Part shown: positions 54,878 to 64,000 of the stretch, piece after piece
Layout: every line of letters starts with the position of its first letter
How positions within the stretch are numbered: the stretch's first letter is position 1
DNA from: Heligmosomoides polygyrus polygyrus
Taxonomy: Eukaryota > Nematoda > Chromadorea > Rhabditida > Heligmosomidae
Length of the DNA: 64,000 bases
Reading direction: 5' to 3'
NCBI GenBank assembly: GCA_947396885.1
Contig: OX377202.1
Coordinates: 22,320,001 to 22,384,000 of the forward strand
The notes under the pieces: model-generated
Told to the model about the DNA's origin: nothing
The model's database searches: none
The model's input: only the letters and a program-made list of their open reading frames with translations
Position numbers and translations under genes: made by a program

Positions 54878-55381
54878 CAAGGGTATACCATATCCCCGAA
54901 GCTCTTCAGCGCCACCCTCGAAAACGTCATGCGCTTACTAGAATGGGATGACATGGGAGTGAAGGTCGACGGCCAGCAGCTGCACCATCCTCGTTTCGCT
55001 GACGACATCGTGCTCATAACACCGAGCATCAGCCAGGCGGAGCGGATGCTGGCCGACTTCGATCGTGTATGTGGGAACGTTGGACTGCAGCTGAATCTTA
55101 CGAAGACGATGTTCATGAGGAACGGATGGGTTTCTGATGCCCCATTCTCGGTCAACGGAACGAACATCTTCGAATGCTCCAGCTACGTGTATCTGGGTCG
55201 CGAAGTCAATATGGCCAACGACCTAGCGCCGGAGCTGAGCAGGAGGGAACGAGCGGCTTGGGGAGCTTTCAAGAGCGTCGAAGAAGTCGCGAAGAAGACG
55301 AAGAACGTCCGACTCCGTGCCCACCTATTCGACTCCACTGTTCTTCCTGCCCTAACATACGCCTCAGAGACCTGGCTTAAC
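54878..55381 (+). pseudogene. RTE-type LINE, reverse transcriptase palm fragment
   Basis: Begins VRQG, a stop, TISPKLFSATLENVMRLLE and continues open from 54,929: GVKVDGQQLHHPRFADDIVL, GLQLNLTKTMFM, YVYLGREVNM, RRERAAWGAFKSVEEV, LPALTYASETW. FADD is the RT catalytic pair, here followed by the LTKT and YLG motifs of RTE reverse transcriptases. It ends abruptly after ASETW at about 55,376, where the copy at 48.9 kb continues. It is truncated at both ends, which is unusual for a simple LINE insertion. Confidence 0.9.
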
Positions 55382-55384
55382 TTA

Positions 55385-58300
55385 TACTTTGAATAATAAA
55401 AAACTCATCTTGCATAGCAGAACGGTAGAAGGACCGTTGTGGAGTGTCGGCGTAACTACGTGGAGGCATTAGTCGCGGTGGTGTGGAAGACGGAGATCGT
55501 ATACTAAGATTGCTCAGACCTGGAAAAAAAACTTTGATCACACGAAAAAAAATTGCGTAGCACAACAAAGAACAGTGGAAATTACAGACAGTTCAAGCTG
55601 TTGACACTATGCTGGCCCCATGTTTGTGGAGGAGGCCTTAGGTACAATGGTGTACCAGTTGGCGACATCTGTGAACTATGGGTAAACGAAGAAGACGAAC
55701 GAAAATCATTAGTTTAATAAATTCTTTGAATTCACCCACTTAAAAAAACCAGCAACTTCAAGAATCAGACCTTAGGTCTGAACCGCACTTTTCGGACAAA
55801 ACTATACATACTTCAAAACAAAAAGTGGACGCAGTTGAACACGAAATGAATATGTTTTAAGGAAGAAAATGCTTTTAAACTTTTATTCGAAACTTACCCA
55901 CGTATGGGATTCTGAAGTAAAAAAAATCACCACGCTCATTGAATGAACACGAAACTCTTTTCCTGCTAACTTGAGCAATGATCTTAGGTTAATTCTAAAG
56001 TGCTGGGGAGTTAAGAAATTTTCGGCATGTCATTTGGACAACTGCGCTATGCACTCGTTCATTACTTCACGGTGATAAATTAATTGATGGAGCAAATGCC
56101 ATTCACTTTTAATTGGGCAGCGAAACATGGCCTGTTTTTTGGCAAATGTTTCTACTAACCATTAAATTTCAGCGTAAATACGTAAACTTGTAAACAGCTT
56201 TTACACTACCAATCGAACAAACACCGCGGTATACTTACTGGGCTGGTGCCGCCTTCCTAATGGCACAGCTGATTTTTTTTTTTCGCATTTCTGCACATCA
56301 AAATAAACCTAAAAGCGTTTTTTCTAAAAGGATAGGAGTTTTAGGGGGCTCTTATAGGGAAACGGGCCCGAGTACGTACAAAAGGAACTCAGAATGTGGC
56401 CATCTACCGCATACGTCAAAATCGACATCCTCTTCCCTTGCTAAGCTTGTACTATCCTCCGCGTTAGTAGAACAGAGCACAGAACCCAGGCAAAGTGTCA
56501 TTTTTGTTCACACCGGCCCGCTTCGCTATAAGATTCAACTTCCCTAAGGGATTATTTTGACTTCGTCAAAATAATAAGTAAAGAGTGTCTATTTTTATTT
56601 GAAATACGTCCAGTTTGAAGTGAAAATACCATGAAAATGTAGCTTAGGAAGTTAATCGCGTGTTCACAAGCATAGCTGAAAACTGTCCTAATGTGGAGGA
56701 GAGTGTGACTTCACTCTACCTGCTTAACGACACTTGAAAGTTGAAAACAGATTTTACTGCAAGGATGACGCACGGAACTACCCTACAAATGAACCTCTCC
56801 TGGAAATTTGGAGAGACCACCTTTGTGTTTGTTTTGCTTTTCTAACGATGTCCAGCGATGGGACCGCGAATAGACCCCATAGCTGACCCCAAGTTGCCAA
56901 TACATCTGTCACTGAAAAAAGCGACCCCCTAGGGTACTGCTCTACTCAAGCAATTTACCTCAGCACCCTGGCCACCTTCCAATTTCCGTGTGACAGTACT
57001 TCTGTCACCAAATCGGATCATGCATGCACTTCATTAGTCATACAGTGAACACACCTAATGTCGTGGCGTTCAATTGAGGAGCGAGGTTGGCCTTCGCATA
57101 ACTGCGGATTCGGTCCAGATGGGCACAGAACTAAAGCAAACCTTTCAGTACAAAAATAACTTGAGCAAAGCAAAACATCATAGAACGAACCGTCTCCATT
57201 TCTCGGAGATTTGTGAACCCGAAGCCGTACGCCGGTGCAGTTCTATCGAACTTGTTCAGACTAAGACGAACAAACTTTCTACTCAAGCAGGTGAATGTAA
57301 AACTGGCTGATAATGGCACAAAGTTGAATATAAGCTGAAAATCTTTTCAATTACTCAGGCTAACAACAAATGATAGAAAATGGTTGAGGGTGCAAGTCTA
57401 GAGAGGGGCGTCAACCCTGTATCTTGCCCACAGCCGGCTGCTTTAGCCTATACCAGCAAACATATTAGGGAAAGGACCTAGGCGCACTAAAGGCGAAAAC
57501 GGATAACACTGCGAGATTCTCCACCCATCGAACGGTATAAAAGTCCCGTGTTCCATTTTTGCAGCCCTTGAACTTAACTACTGAGTAACGGTCGTGAAAC
57601 TTCACTATGAGCTCACACAGTCGCACAAGACAACAGCTTCCAATCATCGAATCTGCAAAAAACTACAAAAAATTGCTTCACGGGGTTGAGGTCAGGAGTT
57701 CGATTCCTTGCGTTACAGTATTTTTGCATTTCTTCGATGTATGGAACGTATTGTCTTATGGGATGGTGCACTTCCATGATGAAGTTTCAGGACCCCTAAC
57801 TTCAAGTAGGTTGAAGGAGTTTGCAAAAACGAAACATCCTTTCTACTGTTTGAAGGGTGGTGATTCTCGTAGAGGTATCTATTTCCGCTGCTTAGACATA
57901 TGCCTGCGATCCTTCCCTGGTTAGATGGCCGCTATCGTACCTGGAGGGGTTCATTAGCAGGTTACGACGTGTCCGAAGGGTATAGCTAAATATAGCTCAA
58001 CTTAATGCACTTTTGTCTCTTAATTTTAACCACACATTAGCTTCAGTTTTGGCCCAAAAAGTAGGTGTAGGAAAGGAACTCCAGGATGTTGTCAACAGGG
58101 GTGTGTCAGTTTTGCGTGATCCTAGAGTTCATTCTCGTGGGCAGCCCTGTGCACACCCCGCGTCAAGACAATTGGGCAAGTATAAAAATCCAGTTGCAGC
58201 ACTATTTGTTTGTTTTCTTTACTGACAGATCGCTTCGATCATCGCGACTTCTAGAAAATTGAAATTTTGTAAGGTGACCACACCCAAGTAAACCCTGTTT

Positions 58301-58490
58301 GTGCTTTCACTGCCACGCGGCGCGGCACCACGACCACCATAGATATCGATTTTTCGCGCCGCCCGATCGATATCTACTCCGAGGTGAGGAGCCGCGCGGC
58401 GGCGCAACTATAAACTAGGGCTAACACAATGCCTTTAGAAGCCATTTTACAGCTACATGATCAATCTCACTGTGTGTTCCTGGAACCACA
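55385..58490. other. no recognisable gene
   Basis: Only short frames. A B-box-like AGTTCGATTCC at about 57,697 stands alone without an A box. Contains GTCCAGTTTGAAGTG near 56,610, similar to the TA-rich stretch at 3.1 kb. Confidence 0.35.
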
Positions 58491-58499
58491 TAAATACTT

Positions 58500-58975
58500 T
58501 GTAATCCACGAGTACTTTCTTAACTGTGACCAAGATTGATATAACTCTTTAATGCGGTTTACGACCCGTCGTCTTTGCCTTCTTCAGAGACAGGGGAAGT
58601 CGAAGGCATTTGAAAAACTACCCTCTCAAAATGCTGTTTCATTCCACTGTAATTCGTCCAAAAGGCTAGGAATACGGAGTTGAAAAGAAGGCTAACCTTA
58701 AATGTGGACGAAAAGGTCCATCGCCACCCAAGCTGGACGAAAGATGGGTGAATGAGCTTAGAGCCCTTGGGACCACCCGCCCTGTTTTCGACTTCTTACG
58801 GCGTCGTTTTCGTGGTCTGCTAGCCTTTTGGATGGGCTTTAGCAGAGTGAAATGGCATTTGGGAGAGTAGTTTCTCAAATTACTTCGACTTTTCCAGGCT
58901 CTGAAGAAGGCGATAACGCCTTTAAGCGGCAATAAGAAGTTATATCAATCTCGGTCACGCTGAAGAAAAGAGTTG
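58500..58975. mobile_element. inverted pair of Penelope-type 3' ends
   Basis: Minus-strand CTGAAGAAGGCAAAGACGAC...TAAACCGCATTAAAGAG at 58,587-58,550 and plus-strand CTGAAGAAGGCGATAACGCC...AAGCGGCAATAAG at 58,901-58,935. Both are followed outward by AGTTATATCAATCT(T/C)GGTCA. The middle has no RT or GIY-YIG frame. It resembles the inverted terminal repeats of a much reduced Penelope-like or satellite element. Confidence 0.5.
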
Positions 58976-58979
58976 TCGA

Positions 58980-60699
58980 TTACAACATCAAAGTTGCCAA
59001 GAGGCATCGAAAGTTGGACGTGGAATGCACAGAAAGACTGTTCAAGATCCTGCGCACAAATGAATCAAAATTACTTCTTCAAGTCCTATGTTCGTTCTAA
59101 AGTAGAGTTCAGAATTTCCGCACGTAGTCCGTTTTAGAAGAAAGATATAGAACTCCTTGAAAGCCTGCAAATTAATTGCAATAGTTATAAATGAGATATT
59201 CTGGAATAGAGTATAATACCAGGGTACTTGGTGTGCAAACTCTAGACGTAGGAATGCAGATCTCGCAGCGACGTTTTAAGATCCTAATATAGAGTGTTTC
59301 AGCAGACACAGTGACTTTTTTGGAGCATCATTAACGAGGTTTAGGACAGGAAGACTCAGAGTTCCATTTACCGCTGTCAAACGTCACAATCAGGCTAGCT
59401 CTAATTTCTTCACGTAAATCTACGGGGTTCAACAAAATAATTGATGATAAGGACATCCTAGGGTTGTTTGCTTAAGCCATTCAATGTTTGATTGTCCACA
59501 GTATGTCTGTGTACGGGAGTATAACAAAATAATAAGTGATATTAAAGACATCTTCGAGTTGTCTGTTGAAGCCTTTCAAACTCTGATTTACTTACTTATT
59601 TATTTATTTTGTACGTGAAAAACCACAGATAAACAATTCAAGTACAGTTAAAAAACACCATTTTAAACAGCAATGAGCAAAAAATCAAAGTCATCAAAAC
59701 GGGATAAACTAAGAACCGCCCTGGAGATACCTGTCAACGAGCCTTATATACTAGTCTCAAAGAGTTGGGTAGATCGCTTTTCTTTCAGAGCTTCAAAAAA
59801 CTCGTATCCTGCTCGATTAGTAAAGAGGACTAATCGTATATTACTTTTTGCCGTTGGTGTTCTGATCTTCCACTGACCACTTTCCGTGTTAGAAGAGGAA
59901 ACGGAATAGAACTTCTGGACTGAAATGCCTAACATACCATAATAACATACCTATAAACCATAACAAGATCATAGTTTGGCCACAGTACGCTATCTTAAAT
60001 TTGAAGGATGGTAAGTCGTCTGCATATGTTAATAGGTTATTTTTTGTCTCACACGTTTTTTATACAGAAGAGCTACCGCTTATTTCATGTGTCTGTTGCT
60101 TCAGTTTTGTCTCAATTTCCAGGTATGTCTACACTGCAATGGATAAGAATACGGCGGATCACCCCGGCTCTTGACTTGCACCCAATGGAAAGGTATGAGT
60201 GAGTACCTTAAAACGGTCCCGTGCAAGCAATTTGTCGACATCGTCCAGGGAGTCGTGGAACAGATGAACGAGAATGTCGTAGCTCGTCATTTCCTTCCAT
60301 TCTCTGCCGAACATGTGGAAGATGTGGGCCGAAACAGTTTCGATCCTCTCTAACCTGAACAAATAATGCCCATAATAGAACAGGGTTAAGATTAGTTAGG
60401 AGGCGAGTCCACTGACCTACCAGACGTGAGCAGCTCATCTATCTCTTGCCGCACAGCCCTCGGCTCCACATTTATCATTCTCTAACGAGGCAGCACTGAA
60501 AATGCCCTACTGCCACCGTACAACGCGCTGCAGCCGACAGACCCCAGCCGCTCGCCCGCCGGGACGGTCCGGCCGCTTGCGACACGTCCGGCTGGTGACG
60601 TCATTCGAGGGGCGCACTGGAGCGCGGAAGTGTGTGCCGGAGTCTGTGGGCGGCGATCGCGACTAAAGGTATGGAAATAGCGACGAGTTTTTTCAGGCG
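58980..60699. other. no firm gene; possible minus-strand LINE tail
   Basis: Minus strand 59,935-59,590 ends in CAAAATAAATAAATAAGTAAG, again like a LINE tail, with a short upstream frame (GYEFFEALKEKRSTQLFETS). The class is not identifiable. The rest is unassigned. Confidence 0.3.
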
Positions 60700-60711
60700 G
60701 TCCTTGTGGGA

Positions 60712-61003
60712 GGGCGCGTGTAGCGCAGTCGTAGGAGGCGCGACTGGCGCGTGCGCCCGATACCAGGTTCCTGGTTCGGATTTCCCGCCCAGGCCAACCA
60801 AGCCTTCCATCCCTCCGGGGTCGGTGAATTGGTACCAGACTTGTCTGGGAAGGATAGAGCGCTGACTTGTTCATCGGCTGCCCACCGCAAGTCATTGTAT
60901 GGCCAAATACGCATTCATGTGGCCTCCACGACATCCCGTAGAAGTAGAATGCGCTGGCGCATCCCAGAAGGGATTGAGTAACGCCGTCCTCCTTTATCCT
61001 TTA
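60712..61003 (+). mobile_element. SINE family 1, copy 3
   Basis: Full-length plus-strand copy: GGGCGCGTGTAGCGCAGTCG, GGTTCGGATTT, the body and the tail TCCTCCTTTATCCTTTATCC. TCCTTGTGGGA at 60,701-60,711 and 61,004-61,014 is the target duplication (part of it may be shared with the tail). An AGTCGTAGG/ACTGGCGCG variant distinguishes it from copies 4 and 5. Confidence 0.93.
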
Positions 61004-61109
61004 TCCTTGTGGGACGACCGCACTCAGCCCAATCAGTAAAATGGTCGCCAACAAGAGAAAATCCCCTGCGTGTTCTATGTGCTTTCTCCTATCTTTCGTG
61101 TTTTTTCTT

Positions 61110-61345
61110 ATGGTTTCTTCGAGCAAGCTGCAGCCACAGAGGCTGCCCGCTGGTGGAAACCCCCGTAGAGACGCAGCCACAAGGGCTGTGGACAGGAACA
61201 ACAGGTGAAAGAATCGCAGCCAGACAGGCTGCAAGGCGCTCCTCAAGACGAATAGGCAGACACACAGGCTGCAAGGGCTCCTTCAAGACGAATACGCAGC
61301 CACGCAGGCTGCAAGTGCTCCTTCGAGACGAATGCCTAGGTCCCG
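61110..61345. repeat. minisatellite of about 41 bp units
   Basis: Three clear units of CGCAGCCA-ACAGGCTGCAAG-GCTCCTTCAAGACGAATA type (61,213; 61,255; 61,295), with two degenerate GCAGCCACA..GGCTG half-units before them. Plus-strand reading gives a repeated A-A-T/R-Q-A-A-R-like peptide, but the unit length is not kept in frame. Confidence 0.8.
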
Positions 61346-61605
61346 AGGAGGAATCCCCTCGACAGTTTTGTATCCGCGCCCTTTCTGGCCGACGGGCGGT
61401 ACGAATAATCGATGACTTTCTCGGTGACCATGATGACAATCCCGTTGGTTTTGGTATTTCCTCCATTTATCATCAGGTCCTCATACTGATACGATAACCG
61501 ATACACCTTTACCGGCCGGTAAGCGATTGATGAATCTGGCCCTTGATTTCAGTGTAGGATCGCTAGTCGGGATGAAGAGAGAATCAATGAGGATAGCAGA
61601 AAGCT

Positions 61606-61758
61606 GTCATAACGATGTTTTGTTGCGATCAAAACTTCTAGCGCCAGGCGGGACTCGAACCCGCACCTCCCTCTAACCGGGCGGGAATGCTCTACGCCAT
61701 TACACCACCGGCGCCGTTTGATCGAACGCAACATCCACACCTCGTGGGACCGATCAGC
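61606..61758 (-). mobile_element. SINE family 2, copy 2 (best preserved)
   Basis: Minus strand: TGATCGGTCCCACGAGGTGT, then GGCGCCGGTGGTGTAATGGC (A box TGGTGTAATGG), GCGGGTTCGAGTCCCGC (T-arm and B box), CTGGCGCTAGAAG, GTTTTGATCGCAAC and CATCGTTATGAC. The A box is intact here. The anticodon arm (TTCCC...GAGGGA) has a loop too long for a normal tRNA, so this is tRNA-derived, not a tRNA gene. Confidence 0.85.
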
Positions 61759-61840
61759 ACCCACCCGTATCCGGGACGAGCTGGCCGCTGATATCAGCAT
61801 GGAACCAGTTAAGCTGATGGTCTTGGTAGAAACGATTCAA

Positions 61841-61960
61841 ATCAGTTTCATTAAGCCTCAAGGTCAAGCCCTGGCGCTAGAAGTTTTGATCGCATCAAAA
61901 CATCGTTATGACAGCTCACAACCTCGATACCAGCCACTTGAGGCTTAATGAAACTGATTT
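61841..61960. repeat. inverted repeat around a SINE 2 3' fragment
   Basis: AATCAGTTTCATTAAGCCTC (61,841) and its inverse GAGGCTTAATGAAACTGATT (ending near 61,959) flank 61,869-61,914, which is the 3' third of SINE 2 (CTGGCGCTAGAAG to CATCGTTATGAC). Confidence 0.85.
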
Positions 61961-62060
61961 GATAGCAGAAAGGATATGCTCGCTAACGCGCAAGGCGGGA
62001 TATGAAACGGTAGTGTTCTGAATGGCCAATCCAGAATACGAAACCCCGAAATGGCAATAA

Positions 62061-62374
62061 GGATAAGGATAAAGGACGGCGTTACTCAATCCCTTCTGGG
62101 ATGCGCCAGCGGATTCTACTTCTACAGGATGTCGTGGAGGCGACATGGATGCGTATTTGGCCATACAATGACTGGCGGTGGCCAGCCGATGAACAAGTCA
62201 GTGCTTTATCCTTCCCAGACAAGTCGGGTATCAATTCACCGACCCCGGAGGGATGGAAGGCTTCGCTGGCCTAGGCGGGAAATCCGAACCAGGAACCTGG
62301 TATCGGGTGCACGCGACAGTCGCGCCTCATCCGACTGCGCTACACGCGCCCAAGAGAATGAGGCCCCCACCGAG
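62061..62374 (-). mobile_element. SINE family 1, copy 4
   Basis: Full-length minus-strand copy with tail GTCCTTTATCCTTATCCTTA. ATGGCAATAA at 62,051-62,060 and 62,375-62,384 is the target duplication. It carries about 22 extra bases before the usual GGGCGCG start (CTCGGTGGGGGCCTCATTCT on the minus strand), so transcription or capture began further upstream. Confidence 0.92.
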
Positions 62375-62389
62375 ATGGCAATAATATAA

Positions 62390-63080
62390 AATTTACTGCT
62401 GCATACAATTTTTGGTAGATATGCCAGAATCAGACGTTCAGAGGTCTAGCAGCCGCCAATGTCTGTTTGGGGGCACCGCCTCGAGAATATAACACATTTA
62501 AATCCTCTTTTTTATTTAGTACCTCTTGCTTTCATTATAATAAAAAAGCAGGATTTACTATAGAGAATAGGATAGCCGGGCATAGTAGGGCAGAATTTTT
62601 AGAACAGTTCCTACTAAGCCTGTTCGCCCTCTTTTTTGTACGCGATTTTATCCCGAAGTACCCGCTTTCTATGTAGCGAGAAACAGATCGTGAGCTTCCT
62701 AATTCGAAGTGCTTAATCTGCCGAAATATAGTTAAAATCAATCGGTATAGGTCGACCTTTCGATGCCATTTACTGTCCTGCGGCTACAGTACTCGCCCGA
62801 TTCCTATAGTCGTTCTCCCTTTAAAAATGAAAATGAAAATCTAGCGCACCCTGCCCAAGGTGTGTGATACGTCTTCTGGGACTGGTCGCACATTGCACGA
62901 TGTATGACACGTTCTCTGAATCGTCTTCTGAATCCCGACGCGTGTTGCATAATTTCACATTGTGCAGATGTCATTCTAAGAGCCACGTTATAGATCTTTG
63001 TAGGAACTACAACCTTGGTGATCCACGAAATTCCCGCATTCCATTTAAGACAGACGCGAACACGATCATTATCTAGGGTT
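62390..63080. other. no recognisable gene
   Basis: Short frames only; nothing supported. Confidence 0.4.
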
Positions 63081-63087
63081 AAAAGGC

Positions 63088-63206
63088 TCGAGCTCACTTC
63101 GCTACCTTTACTGCGGCAGCAATGATAAAGGATATCAGAGGCAGCAGCTCGATGATATCCTTTATCATTGTTGCCGCAGCAAAGGCAGCGAAGTGTGCTC
63201 GAGCCT
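63088..63206. repeat. long near-perfect hairpin
   Basis: Left arm GGCTCGAGCTCACTTCGCTA, CCTTTACTGCGGCAGCAATG, ATAAAGGATATCA; right arm is its inverse with few mismatches (TGATATCCTTTATCATTGTT, GCCGCAGC, GCAGCGAAGTGTGCTCGAGCC). Arms of about 50 bp surround a loop of about 15 bp. Confidence 0.9.
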
Positions 63207-63449
63207 TAAGATGGCAATCAAGTGACCATTGTGTTCTTGTATATGCATACCAAAGCGGACTGATATTGTTTGCTGAACCAGAGAACAACATTGATCAAAT
63301 GACGTACTGATCGACCTTCTCAAACATTCTCGATTACAAAAATCAATTTATCACTTTATGACACGTTTTTCTGCGCCTATCTCATTACGCTCCTATCTAG
63401 CATTCAGCTTCTCTCTAACTGTCTGCCTCCTCCACATCAGTGGTGCACA

Positions 63450-63560
63450 TTTAACGGTTAACGATTTAACGATTTTAACGAATTAACGGCATTTTTCGTT
63501 AAAATCTGGCTTAACGACTTAACTGAAATTTTTAGAAATCTAACGGAATTTTTACCGGAC
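63450..63560. repeat. degenerate TTAACG/TAACGG repeat tract
   Basis: About ten TTAACG, TTAACGG or GTTAA words occur within 110 bp, in both orientations, immediately before SINE copy 5. Confidence 0.7.
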
Positions 63561-63608
63561 TTTTTTTTAAGTGAGTTTATCACATTTACTTTTAGTATTC
63601 TTTAATGT

Positions 63609-63903
63609 AGGGCGCGTGTAGCGCAGTCGGAGGAGGCGCGACTGTCGCGTGCACCCGATACCAGGTTCCTGGTTCGGATTTCCCGCCCAGGCCAACCAAG
63701 CCTTCCATCCCTCCGGGGTCGGTGAATTGGTACCAGACTTGCCTGGGAAGGATAAAGCGCTGACTTGTTCATCGGCTGGCCACCGCAAGTCATTGTATGG
63801 CCAAATACGCATTCATGTCGCCTCCACGACATCCCGTAGAAGTAGAATGCGCTGGCGCATCCCAAAAGGGATTGAGTAACGCCGTCCTTTATCCTTTATC
63901 CTT
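63609..63903 (+). mobile_element. SINE family 1, copy 5
   Basis: Complete copy with A box TAGCGCAGTCGG, B-box-like GGTTCGGATTT, the body and three TCCTTTA-type units. The duplication TATTCTTTAATGT flanks it at 63,596-63,608 and 63,904-63,916. Very similar to copy 3. Confidence 0.95.
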
Positions 63904-64000
63904 TATTCTTTAATGTTGCAGGTTTCATCCTCCCGATTAGGAATGCTTCTAAAAAAATATTAAAATCTGCATGAATATTTTAATGTTTCATGAATTTGTT

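Noticed and set aside
57671..57715. tRNA or SINE promoter (AGTTCGATTCC)
   Set aside because: Only a B-box-like word; no A box at the right distance and no repeat copies in the window.
1..64000. CRISPR array, operon or riboswitch features
   Set aside because: The sequence is eukaryotic by introns and transposon types; no regularly spaced short repeats with unique spacers were seen.

Overview
The window looks like intergenic or pericentromeric-style DNA from a nematode, probably a clade V parasite of the hookworm type (inference). The reasons are short GT-AG introns of about 50-120 bp, RTE-type LINE tails, mariner and Tc1-like remnants, Penelope-like elements with GIY-YIG endonucleases, and a 200-N scaffold gap typical of a draft assembly. 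There is no rRNA gene, no confident functional tRNA gene and no intact long host gene. Almost everything recognisable is a transposable element, usually broken.

Layout. At 0.1-14.4 kb lie two decayed relatives of a CACTA/EnSpm-like transposase gene that point away from each other; the plus-strand copy is split by a 4-kb minus-strand LINE with ORF1 and ORF2. At 15.4-15.9 kb are two head-to-head mariner fragments. From 15.9 to 36.0 kb there is a nest of LTR retrotransposons: at least four LTR families, Gag fragments with zinc knuckles, and two copies of a Ty3/Gypsy-like integrase, each cut by later insertions. Two Penelope-like elements facing each other (19.15-22.74 kb) sit in this nest. From 36 to 64 kb the density drops: RTE 3' ends, two tRNA-related SINE families, a foldback element, a TIR transposon and further Penelope remnants.

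Host-gene candidates are few. The best is a set of five phase-compatible exons at 39,962-40,563 on the plus strand, followed by a small zinc-ribbon-like open frame (40,692-40,854) resembling the C18orf21/Rpr2 type of RNase MRP/P-associated protein. A weaker two-exon candidate lies at 3.8-4.2 kb.

The strongest new-looking signals are (1) a five-copy SINE family with a tRNA-like head, a TCCTTTA-type tail and target-site duplications of 9-13 bp at four copies; (2) a second short element with a tRNA-like core between short inverted ends, one copy of which carries a 13-bp target duplication inside the TIR of a DNA transposon that itself sits in an RTE tail; (3) the 1.29-kb inverted arms of the Penelope elements, with a hammerhead-like motif at their 3' ends; and (4) a Gag-only LTR element whose polypurine tract neighbours a conserved stem-loop. 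Insertion order can be read in several places from target duplications.
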